From: an uncultured Peptococcaceae bacterium
GTDB taxonomy: Bacteria > Bacillota > Peptococcia > Peptococcales > Peptococcaceae
Assembly (NCBI GenBank): GCA_900553245.1
Contig: USCP01000096.1
Span: forward strand, 1 to 7,486
Direction: 5' to 3'
DNA: 7,486 bases
The translations under genes and the position numbers were made by a program. Below the pieces are notes generated by a model, which had not been told where the DNA came from, ran no database searches, and saw nothing but the letters and a program-made list of their open reading frames with translations. Within the stretch, counting starts at the first letter, position 1. Each line of letters opens with the position of its first letter. Shown piece by piece: positions 1-5,368 of this stretch.

Positions 1-302
1 CGGCAGCATGGGAGATGTTGGTGCAGGCATCAGCAAGCGATGCGACGTTGGCAGAGACGCTGGAAAATATTGCCGGTCTTTTACAGGGCAAGAAAAAGGC
101 AGATGCGGCAAGTGGACTGGCGGCCTTCATCGCTTTGCGTGACAAGGCTGGTTTAACCCAGGAATGGCGTCCGGGGAATGATGACGACATTGCCCTATTG
201 GCTGGTTCTGTCAATGTGCAGCGTTTGAGCAATTTCCCTCTTGCTTTAAATGAAGCGGATTTGGCCATGATGTATCGTCAAATTTTGGGGTGTGCATCAT
301 GA
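1..302 (+). CDS. C-terminal end of an iron-dependent alcohol dehydrogenase-like protein (possible phosphonoacetaldehyde reductase), 5' truncated by the window
   Basis: The frame is open from base 3 to the TGA at 300-302, giving the last 99 residues; the in-frame ATG at 15 is internal and not a real start. The fragment is all-helical in character. Its end, with NVQRLSNFPLALNEADLAMMY, resembles the C-terminal helical domain of group III iron-containing alcohol dehydrogenases, where an N-x-R-x-x-N-x-P segment is followed by a final helix. The catalytic and metal-binding half lies outside the window, so the family call rests on the tail alone. The stop overlaps the start of the next gene (ATGA at 299-302), implying translational coupling with a phosphonate/choline-type cytidylyltransferase. 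In known phosphonate clusters a dehydrogenase of this family reduces phosphonoacetaldehyde to 2-hydroxyethylphosphonate. That specific role is inference from the neighbour. An alternative is another NAD(P)-dependent dehydrogenase in the same family. Confidence 0.6.
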   Translation, partial: AAWEMLVQASASDATLAETLENIAGLLQGKKKADAASGLAAFIALRDKAGLTQEWRPGNDDDIALLAGSVNVQRLSNFPLALNEADLAMMYRQILGCAS

Positions 303-1012
303 AGGCGTTTATTTTTAACTCAGGAAAGGGCTCGCGGTTGGGCGCATTGACAGCACATCAACCAAAGGCACTCGTTTCGTTGGGAAATGGGGAAACCTTG
401 CTTTCACGCCAATTGCGATTATTGGGAGAAGCGGGGATTTATGAAGTGGTGATTTCCATCGGCTATTTGGGTGATATGATTCGTGAGGCGGTAAAGCCTT
501 TTGAAGCCCACGGCTTTCAATTCACTTTTGTAGATAATCCGCATTATGCCACGTCTAATGCCATTGTTTCGATGGCTCTTGCACGTGGCGCCCTTGTAGG
601 GGACGATTGTTTGGTGCTTCACGGGGACCTTGTTTTTAGTGAGGCGTGGCTCGAACGATTGTTGTCTGCGCCGGTCGCTAACGCCGTGGCAACGAATGCG
701 ACAACGCCTTTAAATGAAAAGGATTTTAAGGCGCGCGTGCAGGATGGCAGAATTGTCACCATCGCAGTGGATGTTTTTGGTGAGGATTGTGTGAACCTGA
801 TGCCGTTTTATAAATTGAGCAGTGAATCGATGGCAGTGTGGCTTGAAGCGGTGGAAGCATTGATTGCTCACGGTGACACTAACGTGTATGCGGAAAACGC
901 TGCCAATACGGTGATGACAGCTCTCGATTTACACGCCTTGTCCTATGCGGATATGGTGATGGTTGAGGTTGATACACCGGAAGATTTAAAACTAGCACAA
1001 ACACTGATATAA
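299..1012 (+). CDS. LicC/PntC-like nucleotidyltransferase (probable CTP:phosphocholine or phosphonate cytidylyltransferase)
   Basis: A 237-residue nucleotidyltransferase of the NTP_transferase fold, close in length to the LicC phosphocholine cytidylyltransferases. The N-terminal nucleotide-binding loop is SGKGSRLGALT followed by QPKALV (residues 8-26): the G-x-G-x-R-L and P-K-A-L parts are intact. The usual AAG before it is replaced by NSG. Residues 79-92 (DNPHYATSNAIVSM) match the NPxYxxTNNxxSL stretch of LicC-type enzymes. HGDLVF (108-113) supplies one metal-binding Asp, and VDTPEDL near the C-terminus supplies another (D225). Such enzymes transfer CMP from CTP to a phosphorylated or phosphonylated small alcohol or amine in the cytosol, making the activated head group for surface glycans or lipids. 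The ATG at 299 is chosen because it overlaps the preceding stop; a GTG at 290 is in frame but less likely. Substrate is not readable from sequence; phosphocholine, 2-aminoethylphosphonate and 2-hydroxyethylphosphonate are all possible. Confidence 0.82.
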   Translation: MKAFIFNSGKGSRLGALTAHQPKALVSLGNGETLLSRQLRLLGEAGIYEVVISIGYLGDMIREAVKPFEAHGFQFTFVDNPHYATSNAIVSMALARGALVGDDCLVLHGDLVFSEAWLERLLSAPVANAVATNATTPLNEKDFKARVQDGRIVTIAVDVFGEDCVNLMPFYKLSSESMAVWLEAVEALIAHGDTNVYAENAANTVMTALDLHALSYADMVMVEVDTPEDLKLAQTLI

Positions 1013-1036
1013 ATCATGTGAAAGGAATGAATTCTC

Positions 1037-1264
1037 ATGGCAAAAAGAGATTTTGAAAAACGTCAATATGTATGTCCGAAGTGTGGTTGCACAAAGTTTG
1101 ATAGTGACCAATTTCAAGCCACCGGTGGCGGTATGAGCAAAATTTTTGACGTGCAAAACAAAAAGTTTATTACCATTAGCTGTGAAAATTGCGGTTATAC
1201 TGAGCTTTATAAAGCAGAATCTTCTTTGGGCGAAAGCATTCTCGATTTAATGATTGGCGGTTAA
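1037..1264 (+). CDS. Small zinc-ribbon protein (DUF2082-like, putative nucleic-acid-binding)
   Basis: A 75-residue protein with a four-cysteine zinc ribbon: CPKCGC at residues 13-18 and CENCG at 49-53, separated by about 30 residues that contain a GGGMSKIFD stretch. This layout, with the hydrophobic ending LGESILDLMIGG, matches the widespread family annotated as 'nucleic-acid-binding protein containing a Zn-ribbon domain' (DUF2082). The nucleic-acid activity is a family label and has no direct support here. A ribosome binding site AAAGGA at 1021-1026 lies about 10 bases upstream of the ATG. It follows the cytidylyltransferase by 24 bases and precedes the next small gene by 28, so it is probably read through as part of the same operon. 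Both flanking gaps lack an obvious promoter. Confidence 0.8.
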   Translation: MAKRDFEKRQYVCPKCGCTKFDSDQFQATGGGMSKIFDVQNKKFITISCENCGYTELYKAESSLGESILDLMIGG

Positions 1265-1292
1265 GCCCACAAATGCGAAGGAGGAAAGAATC

Positions 1293-1595
1293 ATGGATTT
1301 GCAAGATATGCTTGCCGGTTTGAGACAATTGGCAAAGAAAGACCCTACTGTAAGGGATCGTTTATTGGTAACAAGAGATATGGAAAACGGCGAAGAAGCC
1401 TTCTGTGGGATTGCCAGCGAATTGGGCTTTGAGATGGGAATCACCGAGCTCGCTTTCGCCGGTGAAAATGACTATGCACATATGCGTCGTGCTACCAACG
1501 GCGGCGGAGAAAACTCTCCAGTGTTGCGTGGGGAAGATGATTATTACGATTTGTTTATGTGTGAGCTCGAAGCCATGAAGCTCGCAAACCGCTAA
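1293..1595 (+). CDS. Uncharacterised 100-residue protein resembling a Nif11-type leader domain with a GGG motif
   Basis: I do not recognise a named family with certainty. The start at 1293 is preferred over an upstream in-frame codon at 1254 because a perfect AAGGAGG (1278-1284) sits 8 bases before it. Residues 1-72 look like the Nif11 leader fold: a helical opening, the DPTVRDRLL segment (17-25), FCGIASELGFEMGITEL (37-53) resembling the usual 'A-x-x-x-G-F-x-x-T-x-x-E-L' core, and then NGGG (69-72), where Nif11-derived peptides have their Gly-Gly processing site. What follows is a 28-residue acidic, aromatic tail (ENSPVLRGEDDYYDLF and on) with a single Cys at 90. There is no modification enzyme or peptidase-transporter in view, so a peptide-precursor role is unproven. 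It could equally be a standalone small protein that reuses the domain. It is the last gene before a strong terminator. Confidence 0.6.
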   Translation: MDLQDMLAGLRQLAKKDPTVRDRLLVTRDMENGEEAFCGIASELGFEMGITELAFAGENDYAHMRRATNGGGENSPVLRGEDDYYDLFMCELEAMKLANR

Positions 1596-1603
1596 GAAAT
1601 GAC

Positions 1604-1632
1604 AAGGCCCACCGAAGGGTGGGCCTTTTTTT
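1604..1632 (+). terminator. Strong intrinsic terminator closing the left operon
   Basis: A perfect 10-bp stem, AAGGCCCACC (1604-1613) with GGTGGGCCTT (1618-1627), encloses a GAAG loop and runs into seven T residues (1626-1632). It begins 9 bases after the stop of the Nif11-like gene and so marks the end of that transcription unit. Confidence 0.93.
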
Positions 1633-1661
1633 GATGTCAGGTGTAGAGAGGAGGGGCTTGG

Positions 1662-2204
1662 ATGTCTTTTGCATTTCCGGGAGATTGGGCCATCCTGCTA
1701 TGGATTCAAGAATACATGCGTACGGCCTGGCTGGATGTGCTTGTTCCCTTTTACAGCAGTCTAGGAAACGGAGGCATGCTTTGGATTGCGATTGCCGTTG
1801 TGTTTCTTTTTAATAAGCGCTATCGATATGTGGGGGTGGCGATGCTTTGTGGTCTTGCCCTCGGTTGGTTGGTAGGAAACAGCTTTTTAAAACCACTTAT
1901 TGCGCGTCCGCGGCCTTGTTGGCTGGATCCAAGTGTGGCGCTGCTCATTCCGGTGCCACAGGATTATTCCTTCCCGTCGGGGCATACGTTGTCTTCGGTT
2001 ATAGCAGCCACGGTGCTGTGGTGGTCGGGGCGGCGTTGGCTTGGCGTGGTTGGTATTCTTTTGGCTGGTCTGATGACCCTCTCGCGGCTCTATCTTTTTG
2101 TGCATTTTCCTTCCGACATTTTAGCAGGGATTATTCTTGGTGTGTTAATAGGTTCGGTGGTGTCATATTTTTGCTATAAGAAAGAGAAAAATATCAAATA
2201 TTAG
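1662..2204 (+). CDS. PAP2-family membrane phosphatase (undecaprenyl-diphosphatase / lipid phosphatase type)
   Basis: A 180-residue integral membrane protein carrying all three signatures of type 2 phosphatidic acid phosphatases. Motif 1 is KPLIARPRP (residues 77-85, K-x6-RP), motif 2 is PSGH (105-108), and motif 3 is SRLYLFVHFPSD (141-152, SR-x5-H-x3-D). The two His residues and the Arg/Asp set are the usual catalytic residues, H148 being the expected nucleophile and H108 the acid/base. Hydrophobic helices lie at roughly 38-50, 55-75, 110-122, 126-144 and 152-172, placing the active site at the outer membrane face by analogy to the family. Likely substrates are undecaprenyl diphosphate or other lipid phosphates; which one cannot be told. 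The ATG at 1662 has AGAGGAGGGG five bases upstream. The C-terminus ends in a basic cytosolic tail (YKKEKNIK). It is a single-gene unit between two terminators; no convincing promoter is visible in the 29 bases before it. Confidence 0.92.
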   Translation: MSFAFPGDWAILLWIQEYMRTAWLDVLVPFYSSLGNGGMLWIAIAVVFLFNKRYRYVGVAMLCGLALGWLVGNSFLKPLIARPRPCWLDPSVALLIPVPQDYSFPSGHTLSSVIAATVLWWSGRRWLGVVGILLAGLMTLSRLYLFVHFPSDILAGIILGVLIGSVVSYFCYKKEKNIKY

Positions 2205-2205
2205 C

Positions 2206-2231
2206 AAAAAAGCACGTTTAAAGTGCTTTTT
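2206..2231 (+). terminator. Probable intrinsic terminator after the PAP2 gene
   Basis: The core stem AGCAC/GTGCT (2211-2215 with 2223-2227) is extended by A:T pairs from the run of As before it and the run of Ts after it (2227-2231). The loop is 7 bases. It is weaker than the other hairpins in this window, and the A/T symmetry means it might also act on the other strand. Confidence 0.7.
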
Positions 2232-2234
2232 CGA

Positions 2235-2263
2235 TTTCCTTCTATGCTAAGTGATGATATACT
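2235..2263 (+). promoter_or_regulatory. Candidate promoter for the thioredoxin gene
   Basis: A -10-like TATACT (2258-2263) is preceded by a poor -35-like TTTCCT (2235-2240) at 17-bp spacing. The position is right: just after the previous terminator and 34 bases before the thioredoxin ATG. The -35 match is only 3 of 6, so this is a reasonable but unproven call. Confidence 0.45.
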
Positions 2264-2296
2264 AAGGGTAATCTATTCCGAAGGAGGATTTTATCA

Positions 2297-2605
2297 ATGG
2301 CAGTTCTTACCATTACTAAGGAAAACTTCGAAGAAGAAGTTTTAAAAAGCGATAAACCTGTATTAATCGATTTCTGGGCAACCTGGTGCGGGCCATGCCG
2401 CATGGTTGGTCCTGTAATCGAACAAATTGCAGAAGAACATCCTGAAATCAAGGTTGGCAAAATCAACGTTGACGAACAAACCGAACTCGCTGGTGCATTC
2501 CGCGTAATGAGCATCCCAACCCTTATGGCTGTGAAGGATGGCAAGGTTGTGAATCAATCCGTTGGTGTTCAACCAAAGGCTCAAATTCTTGCGCTTCTCG
2601 ACTAA
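2297..2605 (+). CDS. trxA: Thioredoxin
   Basis: A full-length 102-residue thioredoxin. The redox-active WCGPC is at residues 30-34 in the context DFWATWCGPCRM, the buried D25 is present, and the cis-proline is P74 in SIPTLM. The Gly before the last helix (QSVGV) is also in place. It reduces protein disulfides in the cytosol and normally receives electrons from thioredoxin reductase; no reductase gene is next to it. The AAGGAGG at 2281-2287 lies 9 bases before the ATG. It is a single-gene unit with its own candidate promoter and a very strong terminator. Its codon use favours the 'optimal' codons seen in highly expressed genes of such genomes, consistent with housekeeping expression. The GAAGAAGAAG-type run near the start simply encodes glutamates. 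Confidence 0.97.
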   Translation: MAVLTITKENFEEEVLKSDKPVLIDFWATWCGPCRMVGPVIEQIAEEHPEIKVGKINVDEQTELAGAFRVMSIPTLMAVKDGKVVNQSVGVQPKAQILALLD

Positions 2606-2620
2606 TCATAGCATTATAGT

Positions 2621-2662
2621 GCGTTGGCTTTCTGCCTGAGGCAGGAAGCCAATGCTTTTTTT
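2621..2662 (+). terminator. Strong intrinsic terminator after thioredoxin
   Basis: A 16-bp stem (2621-2636 with 2640-2655) with only two G:U wobbles and a TGA loop (2637-2639) runs straight into seven Ts (2656-2662). Confidence 0.93.
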
Positions 2663-2686
2663 CGGAATCTTGCAGGTGATGTGAAG

Positions 2687-2715
2687 AAGGCTGGCGCTAG
2701 GCGCTGCTTTTTTTA
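2687..2715 (+). terminator. Possible second, weaker terminator-like hairpin
   Basis: TGGCGC (2692-2697) can pair with GCGCTG (2701-2706) across a TAG loop, including two G:U pairs. A lower AAG/CTT stem is offset by a two-base bulge, and a run of eight Ts begins at 2708. It sits only 25 bases after the strong thioredoxin terminator and could act as a backup. It is not required to explain anything. Confidence 0.4.
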
Positions 2716-2787
2716 TGTGCTGAAAAGGGCATATTATTATTTTGTTAATGATAAGGGATGCTAATAGATAAAAAAACGTTCTTCCCC

Positions 2788-2815
2788 TTTTCATTCCCCC
2801 TGTTATCAGTATAAT
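2788..2815 (+). promoter_or_regulatory. Promoter of the MarR-smsC-smsB operon
   Basis: A consensus -10 TATAAT (2810-2815) follows a -35-like TTTTCA (2788-2793, 4 of 6) at 16-bp spacing. The expected start of transcription is near 2822, about 50 bases before the MarR ATG. No other convincing promoter lies between the regulator and the two Fe-S genes, so all three are probably transcribed from here. Confidence 0.65.
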
Positions 2816-2827
2816 AATAGGTGGATA

Positions 2828-2842
2828 GTTTAGCTGCTAAAC
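2828..2842 (+). promoter_or_regulatory. Perfect inverted repeat, probable MarR operator
   Basis: GTTTAGC (2828-2834) and GCTAAAC (2836-2842) are perfect 7-bp arms around a single central T. Short dyads of this kind and size are typical sites for MarR-family dimers. Its place, about 6 to 20 bases downstream of the predicted transcription start, would let a bound dimer block RNA polymerase. Binding by the adjacent regulator is inference from position. Confidence 0.65.
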
Positions 2843-2871
2843 ATTAGCGGCGTTCATATAGGGGGCTGTGT

Positions 2872-3312
2872 ATGGAACGAAAAGATATATACATCACCGC
2901 CTACCGATTGATCAATAAATACAATGCCAAAACCAAGCAACCAAAAACCTTTGGAACAGCAGAGCACGTTTGTGGTTCCGAGGCCCAAGTGATGGATGTT
3001 TTGGCCCATGAAGAGGATGTGACGGCTTCGCAAATTGCAAGCATCCTCGGGATTACCAAGGGGGCTGTGTCCCAGACCCTTTCGAAATTACAAAAGAAGG
3101 GGCTCATTAGCCGCGAGTCGGCTGGGGACGGTAGCCACAACGCGTATATTCGCCTATCGGAAGCGGGAAAAGAGATTTTAGTGAACTATTATGCGTACAG
3201 GGATTGTAGACTGCGCAAGGTTATTGCCACTGCCCAGGCATTGCCACCGGAAAGCGCCGCCGCTGTACTCTATATGATGGAGGCCTTTGAGGAGGCCCTC
3301 GATCAATATTAA
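2872..3312 (+). CDS. MarR-family transcriptional regulator, first gene of the Fe-S assembly operon
   Basis: A 146-residue winged-helix protein of normal MarR length. N-terminal and C-terminal helices (about 4-18 and 98-146) would form the dimer interface. The DNA-binding core covers about 36-96: a first helix at SEAQVMDVLAHE, the helix-turn-helix at TASQIASILGITKGAVSQTL (51-70) with recognition helix KGAVSQTLSKLQKKG, then the beta wing at 80-95. Two cysteines stand out, C34 just before the DNA-binding core and C112 in the long C-terminal helix. An AGGGGG ribosome binding site is at 2859-2864. The stop is 25 bases before the smsC start and no terminator intervenes, so it is co-transcribed with smsC and smsB. 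With the dyad just upstream, it is best read as an autorepressor and controller of those two genes. The signal it senses (iron, oxidant, small ligand) is unknown. Confidence 0.88.
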   Translation: MERKDIYITAYRLINKYNAKTKQPKTFGTAEHVCGSEAQVMDVLAHEEDVTASQIASILGITKGAVSQTLSKLQKKGLISRESAGDGSHNAYIRLSEAGKEILVNYYAYRDCRLRKVIATAQALPPESAAAVLYMMEAFEEALDQY

Positions 3313-3337
3313 TATCGTGATCATTGGAGGAGTTATC

Positions 3338-4048
3338 ATGTTGAAATTAGAACACATCTCTTATGGGGTTGAGGAACGTCCAAACATCCTCAATGACGTA
3401 AGTTTAGAAATCAACGACCCATTCGTTGCTATTACCGGTCCTAACGGGAGTGGGAAGAGTACCTTAATGAAAGTGATTGCCGGTATTATCAAACCGGACA
3501 GCGGCCGCATTTATTTTGACGGTCAAGACATTACCGATCTTTCCATTACCGAACGTGCCAATTTGGGGATTAGCTATGCGTTCCAAAAGCCGGTGCCATT
3601 CAAGGGCTTGCGCGTTATCGATCTTTTGACCCTCGCTGCAGGCAAGGGCACCACTCTTTCCGAAGCATGCGAATATTTGAGTGAAGTCGGGCTTTGCGCA
3701 CGTGACTACATCAACCGTGAACTCAACGACAGCTTGAGCGGCGGTGAAATGAAGCGTATCGAAATCGCAATGATTCTCGCACGCAGCACCTCCTTGTCCC
3801 TCTTTGACGAACCGGAAGCCGGTATTGACCTCTGGAGCTTCCACAGTTTGATTTCTGTGTTCGAAAAGATGAACGACAAGACCAAAGGGAACATCCTCAT
3901 TATTAGCCATCAGGAACGCATCTTGAATATTGCTAAGACCATTATTATGATGCAAGATGGCAAGGTTGTACGTCAGGGGACTCCGGAAGAAGTGATGCCT
4001 CACATCTTGAACACCGGCTGCACCAAGCTGATGGACAAAATGGCGTAA
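3338..4048 (+). CDS. smsC: SufC-like ABC ATPase of a minimal SufBC (SMS) Fe-S cluster assembly system
   Basis: A 236-residue soluble ABC ATPase with every catalytic element: Walker A GPNGSGKST (34-42), Q-loop F-Q83-K, signature LSGGE (133-137), Walker B LSLFDEPEAGID (153-164, D157/E158) and the switch H191 in ISHQE. SufC proteins share this compact size and the absence of any membrane partner. The adjacent SufB-like gene confirms the assignment over a transporter ATPase. SufC hydrolyses ATP to open the SufB scaffold during cluster assembly in the cytosol. The Walker B region (DEPEAGIDLWSF) differs from the DE-T-DSGLD of classical SufC, as expected for the divergent SMS branch. The ATG at 3338, with GGAGG 7 bases upstream, is chosen over an in-frame codon at 3287 that lies inside the MarR gene. 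Gap to smsB: 15 bases. Confidence 0.9.
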   Translation: MLKLEHISYGVEERPNILNDVSLEINDPFVAITGPNGSGKSTLMKVIAGIIKPDSGRIYFDGQDITDLSITERANLGISYAFQKPVPFKGLRVIDLLTLAAGKGTTLSEACEYLSEVGLCARDYINRELNDSLSGGEMKRIEIAMILARSTSLSLFDEPEAGIDLWSFHSLISVFEKMNDKTKGNILIISHQERILNIAKTIIMMQDGKVVRQGTPEEVMPHILNTGCTKLMDKMA

Positions 4049-4063
4049 GAAGGAGGAACAATC

Positions 4064-4984
4064 ATGGATGAAATTCAAAAACGTTTATTAAAAGAAGTAG
4101 CAGACCTCGACAGTTTACCTGTAGGGGCATATAATATTCGCGCTAACGGCGAAAGTGCCGGGCGTCAATCTACTGCCAACATTGAAATTATTTCTCAAAC
4201 CGAACGCCAAGGCATTGAAATTCATGTCAAGGATGGTACTGTCCAAGAATCTATGCATATTCCTGTTATTATTGGGGAAAGCGGCATCAAGGATTTAGTG
4301 TATAATGATTTCTACATTGGTGAAAACTGCGACATCACCATTGTTGCCGGTTGCGGCATTCATAACTGCGGTGGCGGCGGTGATAGCCAACACGATGGGA
4401 TTCACACCTTCTATATTGGCAAAAACTCCAAAGTGCGTTACATTGAAAAGCACTTTGGCGAAGGGGATGGTCGCGGTAAGCAAATCATGAACCCAACCAC
4501 CATTCTCCACCTTGCCGAAGGGGCAGAACTTGAAATGGAAACCACTCAAATTGCCGGTATTGACGATACCATTCGCGAAACCAGCGGTGACTTGGCCGAA
4601 GGTGCTCATCTCGTTATTCGTGAAAAGATTTTGACCACCGGCGAGCAAGTAGCAAAGACCAATTTCTCTGTAGATTTGAATGGTGAATCCTGCAGTGCGC
4701 AAGTGGTATCACGCAGTGTGGCAAAGGACCATTCCTTCCAAGAATTCATTAGTCGCATCAACGGTAACGCTGCATGCTATGGTCACACCGAATGTGACGC
4801 CATCATCATGGACGATGCCCATGTAGTGGCATCTCCACAGCTTTCTGCCAATGACGTCGATGCCAGCTTGATTCACGAAGCTGCCATTGGTAAGATCGCT
4901 GGCGAACAGCTTATTAAGCTCATGACTTTGGGCTTAACCGAACAAGAAGCAGAAGAGCAGATTATTAACGGCTTCTTGAAATAA
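4064..4984 (+). CDS. smsB: SufB/SufD-like scaffold protein of the minimal SufBC (SMS) system
   Basis: A 306-residue protein that is essentially the SufB/D beta-helix core plus the C-terminal helical SufC-binding domain, without the long N-terminal region of classical SufB (about 495 residues in E. coli). By eye, GCGIHNC (96-102) lines up with the EGCSAP segment around SufB C254. ECDAIIMDD (243-251) lines up with the CDSLLIGD segment that holds the essential SufB C405. LIHEAAIGKI (269-278) matches the HEAT-S-R-I segment with the important His/Glu pair. The end, LGLTEQEAEEQIINGFL, is the family's signature tail. So it has SufB-type, not SufD-type, chemistry and may work as a homodimer with two SmsC. 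Other cysteines are at 89, 210 and 238. AAGGAGG (4050-4056) precedes the ATG by 7 bases. No desulfurase or sulfur carrier is nearby. Confidence 0.9.
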   Translation: MDEIQKRLLKEVADLDSLPVGAYNIRANGESAGRQSTANIEIISQTERQGIEIHVKDGTVQESMHIPVIIGESGIKDLVYNDFYIGENCDITIVAGCGIHNCGGGGDSQHDGIHTFYIGKNSKVRYIEKHFGEGDGRGKQIMNPTTILHLAEGAELEMETTQIAGIDDTIRETSGDLAEGAHLVIREKILTTGEQVAKTNFSVDLNGESCSAQVVSRSVAKDHSFQEFISRINGNAACYGHTECDAIIMDDAHVVASPQLSANDVDASLIHEAAIGKIAGEQLIKLMTLGLTEQEAEEQIINGFLK

Positions 4985-5015
4985 TTTCTTAACAAATATC
5001 ATAAAACATTACAAA

Positions 5016-5052
5016 AATGTCCGCCTTTTCTAACAAGGTGGACATTTTTTTA
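5016..5052 (+). terminator. Intrinsic terminator of the MarR-smsCB operon
   Basis: A 12-bp stem, AATGTCCGCCTT (5016-5027) with AAGGTGGACATT (5035-5046), has one G:U pair and a 7-base loop, followed by a T run to 5052. As before the left arm mirror the T run, so some activity on the minus strand is possible. Confidence 0.92.
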
Positions 5053-5143
5053 TGTAAAAAGCAAGAAGTTAGTCAAAAAAATAATACCTAAATAAAATCG
5101 GAATTTGAATAAAACTTGGGAAACCAAAATGCTAAAAACCATA

Positions 5144-5162
5144 TATAATTACTAAAGGTAAT
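5144..5162 (+). promoter_or_regulatory. Candidate -10 box with adjoining small inverted repeat upstream of the YeiH-family gene
   Basis: A consensus TATAAT (5144-5149) overlaps an ATTAC-(5)-GTAAT dyad (5148-5162). No acceptable -35 is found at 16-18 bp, so use of this box would need an activator or another sigma factor. A second TATAAT at 5248-5253 is an alternative with a similarly poor -35. Either would give an unusually long leader of about 140 to 250 bases. Confidence 0.35.
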
Positions 5163-5310
5163 ACATTGGATATATTTGAGTAAAATGATAGGACTTGATG
5201 AATGAAAAAACATAAAGTCCATCTGTGGAAGACATAAAAACTGTCATTATAATACTATTAAGGAAAAAGGTTGAATTTTAACTTTTTCATAAAATTTATC
5301 TTTACAAGTA

Positions 5311-5346
5311 AAGGAGGAATGTGGTAATATGCTCGTGCAAACTTAA
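5311..5346 (+). promoter_or_regulatory. Strong ribosome binding site with a five-codon reading frame (possible leader peptide)
   Basis: A perfect AAGGAGG (5311-5317) is followed 11 bases later by ATG CTC GTG CAA ACT TAA (5329-5346), a frame for MLVQT. An ATG nearer to the site (5319) gives only two codons. The stop codon lies inside the stem of the following hairpin. The downstream transporter has its own ribosome binding site at 5386-5391, so this one is not needed to translate it. A translated leader is possible; a decayed or shifted gene start is the plain alternative. Confidence 0.35.
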
Positions 5347-5368
5347 GTTATGGGTTGGATAACTTGAG
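5342..5368 (+). promoter_or_regulatory. 10-bp RNA hairpin just ahead of the YeiH-family ribosome binding site
   Basis: CTTAAGTTAT (5342-5351) pairs with ATAACTTGAG (5359-5368), with one T:G pair, around a GGGTTGG loop. No T run follows, so it is not a terminator. It ends 17 bases before the transporter's ribosome binding site and contains the stop codon of the five-codon frame, which would let a translating ribosome disrupt it. Confidence 0.45.

Noticed and set aside
15..302. A complete 95-residue gene starting at the ATG at 15
   Set aside because: The frame is open to the window edge, there is no ribosome binding site before 15, and the product resembles only the end of a larger dehydrogenase.
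1847..2179. A 110-codon plus-strand frame inside the PAP2 gene
   Set aside because: It is a frame-shifted reading of the phosphatase, which has all three catalytic motifs in the chosen frame.
3464..4078. A 204-codon open frame on the minus strand opposite smsC
   Set aside because: It lies wholly antisense to a gene with full ABC ATPase motifs, has no ribosome binding site, and its composition is what the reverse of smsC codon use would give.
4295..4702. A 135-codon minus-strand frame opposite smsB
   Set aside because: Antisense to a well supported gene, without a ribosome binding site or recognisable protein features.
3338..4984. Reading the ATPase and next gene as a membrane ABC transporter
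   Set aside because: The partner has no membrane helices and carries the SufB/D core and tail motifs, so a soluble Fe-S assembly pair fits better.
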